49,269 bases of DNA from assembly GCA_045588185.1 (NCBI GenBank), contig JAZNDR010000053.1:1-49269 (forward strand). Direction: 5' to 3'. This document shows, in pieces, positions 15,684 through 23,375 of the stretch. The translations under genes and the position numbers were made by a program. How positions within the stretch are numbered: position 1 is the stretch's first letter; every line of letters begins with the position of its first letter. The notes below the pieces were generated by a model. It was given only the letters and a program-made list of their open reading frames with translations. It did not search any database and was not told the origin of the DNA. The DNA is from Scatosoma sp045588185 (lineage in GTDB: Bacteria; Bacillota; Clostridia; Christensenellales; Borkfalkiaceae).

Positions 15684-15712
15684 ATTATACCATCGCAACG
15701 CCTTTTCTTCAA
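15684..15712 (-). promoter_or_regulatory. Promoter of the peptide/secreted-protein unit
   Basis: On the minus strand TTGAAG (15712-15707) and TATAAT (15689-15684) are 17 bases apart, giving a leader of about 130 bases. From 15713 to about 15885 I see no gene or clear structure. Confidence 0.65.
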
Positions 15713-15885
15713 TATTCTTCCGTTAAAAATAAATTTCCTTTTGTTGCAAAATTATTTTCCTATGAAACGCTCTACCCCACCCAAAACCCCGACAACAATT
15801 CAGATTATCCCCTCTTTTTCAAGCTCTTTTTCCCCAAACAAAGCTCTAATAGAAACCAAACAATTGCTTACGGTGTTTTAAATTC

Positions 15886-16148
15886 GTCACAAAATCTAAA
15901 AACGTTCCTGCCATATCACTATCCGCTATTTTTTTTACAAATCTCCGCAGGTATCCCCCCTGCTATATACTATCTTTTTGCCAGTCTTTACTATGTACTT
16001 TATCAAATATTTTATCTTTCCGCCACGCTTTAAAAGTATAGAGTTCAGTTCCTGAAAATCTGACATCCCAAAGTTCTCGTCAAAAAAAAGCATTCCCGTA
16101 ATTGGTATATCTCTTCCGTCTTTTCAAGCTATATTCATTCCTTTCAAT
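15886..16148 (-). pseudogene. Decayed C-terminal fragment of a rolling-circle Rep gene
   Basis: Read on the minus strand with two frame changes, this stretch matches the C-terminal third of the intact Rep protein at 47619-48530. NEYSLKRRKRY..NYGNAFF, then DENFGMSDFQELNSILLKRG, IKYLIKYIVKTGKK, and finally PAEICKKIADSDMAGTFLDF align with NEYSTKRKERR..YGNTFFDEYFGMSDFQELNPI, LRYLVKYLTKTGEK and PSEIYKEISDNDIVGTYFDF. The frame breaks in a T-run near 16090 and at a G-run near 15955. The N-terminal HUH domain is missing, so it cannot work. It marks an older insertion of the same kind of element. Confidence 0.8.
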
Positions 16149-16160
16149 TTAAAAAAATGC

Positions 16161-16253
16161 GTCGGGCTTATAAAAGATTATAAAGACGAATTTAGAAACC
16201 TGTTCAAAGACGAATGGGTGTTGAAGCACACAGGCGAATACAGAGTTTTATGA
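16161..16253 (+). pseudogene. Unidentified C-terminal gene scrap
   Basis: A 30-residue reading frame that ends in TGA and has no start codon: VGLIKDYKDEFRNLFKDEWV, then LKHTGEYRVL. It looks like the tail of a protein whose front was lost where it meets the Rep remnant. I do not recognise the family, and it could be a chance frame. Confidence 0.3.
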
Positions 16254-16318
16254 ACGGGAGTCATCAATAACATTCTTGCTATCGATTTCACGCCGTCCAG
16301 ATTTGTTTCTCTTAACAT
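16178..16318 (-). pseudogene. 5' gene scrap with a strong ribosome site
   Basis: AAGGAGG lies 5 bases before ATG 16318. The frame begins MLRETNLDGVKSIARMLLMT and then runs antisense through the opposing scrap at 16161-16253, stopping at 16178. The strong ribosome site and the sensible first 22 residues suggest the genuine start of a gene that was cut off by rearrangement near 16250. The family is unknown. Confidence 0.35.
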
Positions 16319-16564
16319 CGGTCCTCCTTATTTTTGCAATAAAAAAGCGCGTAGATTTTTACTCTACACGCTCAAATTGTATATTTTGTGAGTTCAAGAC
16401 TACTAAATCTGCCAAACATCTATTTTACATCTACAAATTTGTCGCCTACATTCACGCACTTTGAGTAAAGGCAAGGCTTGAAGCTAAAGCTATTTACCCC
16501 CTGCATAGCAGGTGGGTTTTGACAAATGCGCGCTCTCTCTCGCATTTGTTTCTGTATACATAGA

Positions 16565-16591
16565 AAAAAGCCTTGAAAATCAAGGCTTTTT
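16565..16591. terminator. 12-bp hairpin terminator beside the tRNA fragment
   Basis: AAAAAGCCTTGA (16565-16576) pairs with TCAAGGCTTTTT (16580-16591). On the minus strand it follows the tRNA 3' end by 30 bases, as expected for the original terminator of that tRNA gene. Confidence 0.75.
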
Positions 16592-16621
16592 CGAGGAAAT
16601 ATCTTTTTTATTTCCTCATTA

Positions 16622-16666
16622 TGGCTGCCCCTGTCAGGCTCGAACTGACGACACACGGATTAACAG
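16622..16666 (-). tRNA. 3' half of a tRNA-Asn gene, probable attachment-site remnant
   Basis: On the minus strand the 45 bases read as anticodon loop CTGTTAA (16666-16660), 3' anticodon strand TCCGT, a variable region, the T-arm GTCAG TTCGAGC CTGAC with a perfect 5-bp stem, acceptor strand AGGGGCA, G discriminator and encoded CCA. The loop matches tRNA-Asn(GTT), and a G discriminator fits Asn. Upstream of the loop there is no D-arm or 5' acceptor strand, so the gene is cut at the anticodon loop. This is the usual scar left when an integrase-borne element inserts into a tRNA gene: the displaced 3' half marks the far end, so the element should lie at higher coordinates. Confidence 0.8.
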
Positions 16667-16928
16667 GCTTGTACCGCCTATTTTTAAAAACGCTAAACAC
16701 CTTTATTTTAAAGGGATTCAGCGTTTGTGAATTTCTTGCGCCCAAATCACGCCCAAATTTTCTCGAAATATTTTTAGTCAAAAAAATGTAAGGATTAACA
16801 GCCAGTTTCCTTAAATTTTTTAAATCGCTACAAGGCTTTAATTTTAAGGCTTGTAGCGATTATATTAAAATTAAGTTACCATTTAGTTACCACTTTTTAG
16901 ACTCTATATGACTACCCTTCCGTAAAAA
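16667..16928. other. Gene-free stretch beside the tRNA scar with hairpins and tandem direct repeats
   Basis: No reading frame is convincing here. It contains a nested hairpin (AAACGCT near 16684 with AGCGTTT near 16720), an 11-bp inverted repeat ATCGCTACAAG (16824-16834) with CTTGTAGCGAT (16850-16860), and two direct copies of AGTTACCA (16874-16881 and 16885-16892) exactly 11 bases apart. Tandem sites one helical turn apart beside an attachment core would suit integrase arm-site binding, but that is inference. Confidence 0.4.
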
Positions 16929-17698
16929 TCATTTCGACATTTCTTTAATGAGGCTTTTCCCCTCGGCTATGACAAATTCCGCCGTACCAGCCTTGAACGT
17001 AGACGTTCTTGCCTCGTAACCGCCCTCATCATAAGAGTCCTGCATCGGAAAACACCCCTCTTTTCCATTCGTGTTACACATAGGCAAAATTAAATCAAAT
17101 CCTTCCGTGTTTTTTAATTCCCTGCCAACCTCTGTAAACGGCTCGCCCGGAACGCCAAGAAACATAACGGGACCAATACGCATACCGCTTAACAACATTT
17201 CATACGTTTCAGGTTCATTTTCCAAACGCACCATACGAGCCGCTTCCGCTACTATCGTCGTAAGCATCATACCCTCGTAAGGAAGCTCGTTGGCTCTGCC
17301 TGCAATATATAAATCATTGATACGACGCGCCTCAATAAGCTGTTCCTTGGTCGCTTTGTTTGTAGGGACTTCTATTCTCTTAATTTTCGTTTCTATTTTA
17401 TCTATCTCTAAATATTGTACTTTATCATACGCCTGCAATACACCGCCTAAAATAACTCTCGCAATATAATTTGCGTGCTTATATTCCAACTTGCAGGACA
17501 GTAAATCTTATCCTCGTCTACGCTGTGCATACATACAGAAATTAATATAAAATTCTCGTATGTATACGTATCAAGCGGAATAAGCACCACTGAAAGCATT
17601 TCTACTCCGTAAAGCCCATCTGCCCTAACCACGCATTTCCTATAATTTTCGGAAGGAAAATTTTCGTCTGCATTCAAAATTTCGTCTCCGCGCCCCAT
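16929..17698 (-). pseudogene. Broken neutral/alkaline ceramidase-like gene
   Basis: Two overlapping frames together resemble ceramidase-like amidohydrolases that cleave the amide bond of ceramides or N-acyl compounds. The first (from 17698, MGRGDEILNADENF) carries a family-like stretch (SVVLIPLDTYTYENFILISV, CMHSVDEDKIYCPASW). The second, ending at 16929, continues in another phase (YKHANYIARVILGGVLQA, GPVMFLGVPGEPFTEVGREL, the C-terminal signature). The phase changes near 17490, consistent with a one-base indel. The usual N-terminal 'DITP' region is also missing. It is the last gene of the locus, 5 bases after the metallophosphoesterase stop. Family assignment rests mainly on the second half. 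Confidence 0.6.
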
Positions 17699-17703
17699 TT
17701 CAC

Positions 17704-18828
17704 TTAAGATTTTTCAAAATCTTGGGCGATATATCCCCTTTTAACATTACCGCCCTTTTTTTCTTCATATTTATCTATTTTTTCTCCGTTACTGTCCGTA
17801 AAGACAAACTCCGCGCAACTCTTTTTAAGCGTAATCCCCACGCCCACGAGATAATCTTTTTTAGTTGCCGAACCGATAACAACGGGATAATTATGCGGCA
17901 ACGTATCACTATCTTTCTCGCCGCAATATACGCCGTGATAATGTAAATGCCCACTCAATACAAAATGTATCCCTATTCGTTCGAGTTCTTTGTTCCATTC
18001 GGTATACAGTTCACGTTCAATATCAAACTCGTCGCCCTTATTTCTCGTCGTTTTCACGGGACAAATATGCGTTATAGCCACCAACCAAGCAGTATCGTCT
18101 ACGCTTTTCAAACCACGCAGGAATTGCAATTGTTCTCTTCGATATGTCTCAAAATTATTCGTACCGCCGTAAACGATATGACTATCTACTTTATCCTCGC
18201 CGCAGTCTAACACAATCCCCGTCAAGTTTCCTATCGTAAAGGTGTAAAAAAACTTTTTATTCTGACACGGAAAAAATTTTTCATACCATTCCGCCAACCG
18301 TCCGCGCGTATCGTGATTACCTCGCGTAAAGACAACGGGAACACTTCCTTGAGCCATTTTACCCAAAAACGCACAAATATTGTAATAATCGTCTTCCGTT
18401 TGCATTTCCCCTATGTCCCCGTTAAACACGATTAAATCGATGCGTTTTTCAAAAGCCTTGATACAGGTTTCCGCTATATCGAAATCTCCGTGTATGTCTG
18501 CAAAATGATATATGTTCAATTCTTCACTGCAAACTACAGGGGAGAAAGAAAACTCTTGACGTTCTTCTTCCCCAAGTATGCTGTAATATTGTTTTCTGTC
18601 CACCGAACGCTTAAAACCCACCGAATATTTTTTCGCCGAATCTAACACGGATTGCGCGACTCTAATTTTTGCTATATTCTTTTCGGTGTATAATACACCC
18701 GAATTTTCTTCGTAGTATTTTACACCGCCTATTTCAAGCCAAAGCAATCCGTTATTGTTTGAAATGAGTAAAATCTCGTATTCTGAGCCTATCACAAATA
18801 CCGTTGGGATACATTTTAAAAATTCCAT
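17704..18828 (-). CDS. Calcineurin-like metallophosphoesterase with N-terminal beta domain
   Basis: A 374-residue phosphoesterase without a signal peptide, so probably cytoplasmic. Residues 1-100 form a beta-rich domain like the N-terminal Ig-like domain of purple acid phosphatases. The dinuclear metal centre is complete: DIHGD (Asp111, His113), FNGD (Asp138), RGNHD (Asn171, His172), THICP and GHLHYHG. Substrates in this family range from phosphomonoesters to phosphodiesters. AGGAGG lies near the start. It sits between a sugar-isomerase-like gene and the ceramidase remnant and may trim phosphorylated head groups. Confidence 0.85.
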   Translation of the reverse strand: MEFLKCIPTVFVIGSEYEILLISNNNGLLWLEIGGVKYYEENSGVLYTEKNIAKIRVAQSVLDSAKKYSVGFKRSVDRKQYYSILGEEERQEFSFSPVVCSEELNIYHFADIHGDFDIAETCIKAFEKRIDLIVFNGDIGEMQTEDDYYNICAFLGKMAQGSVPVVFTRGNHDTRGRLAEWYEKFFPCQNKKFFYTFTIGNLTGIVLDCGEDKVDSHIVYGGTNNFETYRREQLQFLRGLKSVDDTAWLVAITHICPVKTTRNKGDEFDIERELYTEWNKELERIGIHFVLSGHLHYHGVYCGEKDSDTLPHNYPVVIGSATKKDYLVGVGITLKKSCAEFVFTDSNGEKIDKYEEKKGGNVKRGYIAQDFEKS

Positions 18829-18840
18829 ATAAAACCTCCT

Positions 18841-19692
18841 TTACCCTTCCTTTAATTGAATTTTAAAATAATTTGCAACATTTGCCATAGCGGTCAATTC
18901 CGATTCATAAAGCTCTTGGGGCATACTTTTAAATACCTCAGCCGTAATTTCCAACGTAACGTCACCTTGATAACCATTCTTTTTTAATGCTTCTATGATA
19001 GGAACAAAGTCAATTTTCCCTTTATACGGCGAAAGATGAGAATCCCGTACGCAATCATTATCGTGCAAGTGTATGCATTGCAACCGTTTACCCAATGTTT
19101 CAATTAACTCAACGGAAGAAGTTCCTAAAGCTTTCATTTCTGCGTGTCCTATATCTAAACAAGCAACAAAAACGTCCTCAGGCAATAAATCCAAAGTAGA
19201 CTTAAAATCATCAGGTCTTGAACACGCCACAGGTACAAATCCGCCCTTCCAATCCCAAACGTTTTCCAAAGCAATCTTTACGTTTGCCTTACGTGCAACG
19301 GTTTCCATACTTCTATAGAAAGTTGCATTCTCCATTTCCGTATACTCGGTACAAGGGTGTACTACACATATTTTAGCGCCTAAAACCCCGCTAATTTCAA
19401 TGCTACGCAACACTAATTTTAACATCTCCTTGTTATAATCGGTTGCGCCTTTCGTCGCTGGTCTTAAAGGCGCATGCGTTTGATTACAATAAATTCCTAA
19501 ACCGTCAATATATTCACGAAATTCTTTCGCGCGTTCCAAATAATTCTCCGCGCGAATCCACGATTCCATTTGTAGGCTTGAAAAGGTCAACGAATGGTCG
19601 TACGCTGTAAAGCCTGCCCTTTTTAACAATGCCACAACTTTCTTATCGTCTTGTAAAAATTCCAAACATCCTGAATTAATAGAAATTTCCAT
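18841..19692 (-). CDS. Sugar phosphate isomerase/epimerase-like TIM barrel
   Basis: A 283-residue protein of the AP-endonuclease-2/xylose-isomerase-like barrel family. Typical elements are QTHAPL, KICVVHPCTEY, ALENVWDW, ACLDIGHAEM, CIHLHDNDCVRDSHLSPYKG and DVTLEITAEV, which supply the metal ligands Glu, Asp, His and Glu. Relatives epimerise or isomerise sugars or inositols, or open related rings. Start 19692 (MEISINSG) is preferred over 19734, because AAGGGGC lies just upstream and the longer version would run into the previous gene. It follows the nitrilase-GDPD gene by 16 bases. Confidence 0.82.
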   Translation of the reverse strand: MEISINSGCLEFLQDDKKVVALLKRAGFTAYDHSLTFSSLQMESWIRAENYLERAKEFREYIDGLGIYCNQTHAPLRPATKGATDYNKEMLKLVLRSIEISGVLGAKICVVHPCTEYTEMENATFYRSMETVARKANVKIALENVWDWKGGFVPVACSRPDDFKSTLDLLPEDVFVACLDIGHAEMKALGTSSVELIETLGKRLQCIHLHDNDCVRDSHLSPYKGKIDFVPIIEALKKNGYQGDVTLEITAEVFKSMPQELYESELTAMANVANYFKIQLKEG

Positions 19693-19708
19693 ATATATTG
19701 CCCCTTGT

Positions 19709-21328
19709 TTAGTTCCTACTTCTTTTAACAGCATTGTATATATTCAAATAATCGTTGGTTAATATCGTATCTATCCCCATTTCAAAATATTTTTTCGCTT
19801 CATCGGGGTCGTCTGCGTAAAACACATTACATAAAATTCCATATTCGTGCGCCTTATCAACGCTTTCCTGATTAAAATAAGGCTTGAACAACTGGACTTT
19901 GTATGCACCCAACGCAATTGCACGATTAACGATTGACAAAGGGTCTTTATTGCCGTCCCAACCAACACAAATTTTCAAATCGGGTGCGTGCGCCGTTACT
20001 CTTTTGATAATTTCGTCGTTCGTCGTCATAAAATAAATATGCTTTTCACAATCATATTTACGTATTAGCGCCACGATTTCTTCTATCATAGGGTTATCAA
20101 AATTTGCATCCCAAATTTTAACGTGAATATTCATAATCACGCGACCTGCAAATTTTTTTAAAATTTCTTCAAACGTAGGAATTTTCAATCCCTTAAATTT
20201 TTCGCCGCTTTTTATCCCAAAATCTAATTTTAACAATTCTTCATAGGTATGTTCGTAAACATTTCCCGTTCCATTACTTACCCTATCCAAATTAGAATCG
20301 TGACAGGAAACTAAAACTCCGTCTTTCGTCGACCACAAATCAAATTCGATTTCTTCCGCGCCAAGAGCAACAGCCGCCCCAAAAGCAGGCATACTGTTTT
20401 CGGGTGCAACAGTATTAAATCCTCTATGCGCGCAAAGCCTTGGATATTTCATTACTTCATCAAACGGAACCACCGATGCACCACCGTTACGATACAACCA
20501 AGGTCTACGACCTTCTTCTATGTATTCATAGTGCGACTTCAATTTGCCTTGATGTCCTGCTGGTTTATAGTATTTTTCGTTTGGCTGAAATTCACAAACT
20601 CCAAGCCCTACTTTACTTTCCATATTCAATAATGTTTTTCCATTTGGTGCAACCACCATACTACAACCGCACAATTTAGATTCCTCGCCAAGCGACACCG
20701 AAGAACGAATCAAATACGAGTTGGTGTTATAACAAAGAAATTTGTTTATAATTGATAACGCTTCGTGCGTATCTGTACGTTGCAAAGAACAACCGATAAT
20801 AATATCCACGTTTTCCCGCGCTATCCTTGCAAAATTTTCATAAAAATAAAAATCGTAACAAGTCAAAAAGGCAAACCGAATCCCTTCAAGTTCCAAAACG
20901 TAGGGTGTGGCTTGTTCATAACTATATTCTACATCTAATTCATGTCCGCCCTGCGCATCAGTTTTCACTTCGCTAGGCGCTGGATGTGTCTTGAAATATC
21001 TACCCACGATTTCGCCTTGTCTATTAATGGCGTGCGTGGTGTTACGAATCCCTTTTTCCGTTTTATACCCAGCATTAACAAACACTAACGCATTACAACG
21101 TTTTGCTGTATCGCACGCTTTTTGTATTAGGATTGCGTTATATTTTTCCACCGAATTGTAAAACCCGTCTTTTCCTTTTACGTCGGCTGGCACATCACTA
21201 TATTCGGGCAACACGATTAAATCTATACTCTCATCGCAATCGTCCAGCCAACGCAATAATTCATAAAATCTATTTTCTACATCTATCTCGTTAAAAGAAT
21301 AACGAGGTTGTATTACGCAAACTTTCAT
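19709..21328 (-). CDS. Nitrilase-superfamily amidohydrolase fused to glycerophosphodiester phosphodiesterase
   Basis: A 539-residue, two-enzyme cytoplasmic protein. Residues 1 to about 280 are a carbon-nitrogen hydrolase with the Glu-Lys-Cys triad visible: Glu42 (LPEYSD), Lys113 (YFKTHPAPSE) and Cys157 (LTCYDFYF). Residues about 290-539 are a GDPD domain with HRG (301-303), Glu328 and Asp330 (EIEFDLW) and His343 (SCHD), which match the GDPD metal and catalytic residues. Nitrilases hydrolyse amides or carbamoyl groups; GDPD releases alcohols from glycerophosphodiesters. Joining them suggests one molecule with both an amide and a phosphodiester. It opens a four-gene block after a hairpin in the glycan operon. 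Confidence 0.88.
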   Translation of the reverse strand: MKVCVIQPRYSFNEIDVENRFYELLRWLDDCDESIDLIVLPEYSDVPADVKGKDGFYNSVEKYNAILIQKACDTAKRCNALVFVNAGYKTEKGIRNTTHAINRQGEIVGRYFKTHPAPSEVKTDAQGGHELDVEYSYEQATPYVLELEGIRFAFLTCYDFYFYENFARIARENVDIIIGCSLQRTDTHEALSIINKFLCYNTNSYLIRSSVSLGEESKLCGCSMVVAPNGKTLLNMESKVGLGVCEFQPNEKYYKPAGHQGKLKSHYEYIEEGRRPWLYRNGGASVVPFDEVMKYPRLCAHRGFNTVAPENSMPAFGAAVALGAEEIEFDLWSTKDGVLVSCHDSNLDRVSNGTGNVYEHTYEELLKLDFGIKSGEKFKGLKIPTFEEILKKFAGRVIMNIHVKIWDANFDNPMIEEIVALIRKYDCEKHIYFMTTNDEIIKRVTAHAPDLKICVGWDGNKDPLSIVNRAIALGAYKVQLFKPYFNQESVDKAHEYGILCNVFYADDPDEAKKYFEMGIDTILTNDYLNIYNAVKRSRN

Positions 21329-21426
21329 TTTTCCATTTCCCTTTTAACTATCTTAGAATCCTCTTAAATATTGCAAGCCACATATCAAGCATATACCGAA
21401 CCCGTTTAAGTTTCCATCTCATATAA

Positions 21427-21457
21427 AGCAATAACAAAAAATAAAATGTTTATTGCT
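21427..21457 (-). terminator. Hairpin between the GH20 gene and the nitrilase-GDPD block
   Basis: AGCAATAA (21427-21434) pairs with TTATTGCT (21450-21457), and on the minus strand the stem is followed by a T-rich stretch. It lies 17 bases after the GH20 stop and probably lowers expression of the last four genes. The rest of the 145-base gap shows no clear promoter. Confidence 0.5.
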
Positions 21458-21473
21458 ATAATAGACACTTCTA

Positions 21474-23366
21474 CTATTTGTGAAAAACCACTCGCCCACA
21501 GGTAACAATATCCTGCCACTCCGAAACAATAGGATTATAATTACCCGTTCCATCCGCATTTGCGTAATTGCCGGCAAGGCGTTCTACTTGTAATTCCTCA
21601 ATAGTGGAAATTTCACCCTTTACAAACAGCTTCAATCTTTTTTCAATATATCGCAAACGTTCCAATAATCCACCAAGGCGTATTTGTTGAACCTCTAACC
21701 CAAATGGTTTATTTTCACGCAACCATTGCTTTTCATAGGCCACAATAAAACTTTTTAACGCCACCCTCGTTTTTTGAACATCTCTGATACATTCATTAAG
21801 AGTGTCCATATCGCGTTGGTCATATGCTCGTTTAATTTTCTTACTTAAATCGGCTTTTGTTATTAAAACTTTTGCCAACGCGCGCATCGTTACAAACAAA
21901 TACGATACAGGACTTTCTCGTCTCGCACACTTATTTAACAGGGCATAATTTCCCCGACCATAGTGTCTTGCGTCGTCGGGCACGTTATCATCTAATAATC
22001 CGTAAAATAAATCATTATAAAGCATATATTTCGCGGTATTACCATAATAGTCGTAATACTTTGGCATTTTTTTCAAATCCACGTAACGATTAACACAGTC
22101 AAGGCTCTTGAATTCGTTTAACGTATAACCAAACAATAATTTTAAGACTACATCACAGGAATCGAACGTACCTTTGTGCACGTATTCAGAATATGCACAC
22201 AAGGTTGGAATAACGGAAAAGCAAGAGGATTCCGAGCCGTCGTCTCCCCATTTCGTCACCAAAATATCTTCAATTCTACACGCTTTGCAAGCATCAACAG
22301 CCGGCTTTATTTTATGCATTCCCACACCATTATCCGCCGTAAATGTTGACCAAGACAAAACGCCACCCGCAAAGCCCGTATTTTGGGAAAGACGAAGGCT
22401 ATTTTTTAGAGCCTTTTTATAGATTTCCTCCTCTTCTATACTATAATTCCAGTAAATTAATTTTACGCCTTTTGGAATAGACGCAATCAAATCATCGCTT
22501 AATTGTGCACGCTCGGGCGCATATTGATTTTGATTTTCCACCCGAAAAAACATATCGTTCCAAATAGCTATTTCATATCCGTATTTTTTTGCAAGTTCTA
22601 ATACTTTATGTAAGTGTTCTTTCAATATTTCATAGCGAGGCACATACCCATTTTTTTGCAAAAAATTCCCCGAACCTAACAACCAAGCCTCGTCCATACC
22701 GAGGTGTATACGACGAGAGGATAAGCAAGAATGGAGCGTTTGGAACATTTTATCTATCAAAGCATACGTTCTTTCGTCGCGCAAAAGTAAAATATCTTCC
22801 GTATCACGAATTGCCTGATATTTGTTCCATTTGAATATTCCGTCTAAATGTGCCATTGTTTGAATACAGGGGATAAGCTCTATACCGAATATATACGAAA
22901 AACGGTCTAATTCACAAAGTTCTTCTCGCGTATAACGACCACGCATATATCCGAAATATTCCTCTCCCTCTATCTCATATGTGTCTTCCGTGTACAATTC
23001 CAAATAGTTATAGCCCATTAAAGCAAGATAAACGATATAATCCTTCACAGCAGAAAGATTCAACACGGCATTTCGCGAACAGTCTAACATTACCCCAAAG
23101 TCTTTTAAGGGGCACTCTATTTCTTCAAGGTATATTTCCTCGCCAACATACCCTATTAATTTTGTAATAGCATAGAAAAAATCCGATTTTTGATGATAAT
23201 AAATCGTCGCGCCCACACCGTCTTTTTTTATGACAATTTTTCTTTCCGTTATTTTTTGCGCATACAAGTACATGCCCTCGTTAGAAAACTCGATATTCAA
23301 ATATTTAGCTACAATTTTTAATCCCACTATAAGCTCATCGTCAAGATTATTGATGCAAAATTTCAT
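21474..23366 (-). CDS. GH20-family beta-N-acetylhexosaminidase
   Basis: A 630-residue predicted cytoplasmic enzyme with no signal peptide. A short N-terminal alpha/beta domain (about 1-90) is followed by the TIM barrel (FGVMLDCSRNAV, MGYNYLELYTEDTY, GIELIPCIQTMAHL). The catalytic pair of GH20 is in HLGMDEA (Asp225-Glu226): the aspartate orients the substrate N-acetyl group and the glutamate is the acid. It should remove terminal GlcNAc or GalNAc from imported oligosaccharides. The gap to the previous gene is 9 bases, so it is part of the operon. Confidence 0.88.
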   Translation of the reverse strand: MKFCINNLDDELIVGLKIVAKYLNIEFSNEGMYLYAQKITERKIVIKKDGVGATIYYHQKSDFFYAITKLIGYVGEEIYLEEIECPLKDFGVMLDCSRNAVLNLSAVKDYIVYLALMGYNYLELYTEDTYEIEGEEYFGYMRGRYTREELCELDRFSYIFGIELIPCIQTMAHLDGIFKWNKYQAIRDTEDILLLRDERTYALIDKMFQTLHSCLSSRRIHLGMDEAWLLGSGNFLQKNGYVPRYEILKEHLHKVLELAKKYGYEIAIWNDMFFRVENQNQYAPERAQLSDDLIASIPKGVKLIYWNYSIEEEEIYKKALKNSLRLSQNTGFAGGVLSWSTFTADNGVGMHKIKPAVDACKACRIEDILVTKWGDDGSESSCFSVIPTLCAYSEYVHKGTFDSCDVVLKLLFGYTLNEFKSLDCVNRYVDLKKMPKYYDYYGNTAKYMLYNDLFYGLLDDNVPDDARHYGRGNYALLNKCARRESPVSYLFVTMRALAKVLITKADLSKKIKRAYDQRDMDTLNECIRDVQKTRVALKSFIVAYEKQWLRENKPFGLEVQQIRLGGLLERLRYIEKRLKLFVKGEISTIEELQVERLAGNYANADGTGNYNPIVSEWQDIVTCGRVVFHK

Positions 23367-23375
23367 TTTTATCTC

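Noticed and set aside
16573..16791. Plus-strand frame of 72 codons with MAAPVRLELTTHGLT-like start
   Set aside because: It reads antisense through the tRNA-Asn 3' half; VxLELTT-type frames of this kind are common artefacts over tRNA genes.
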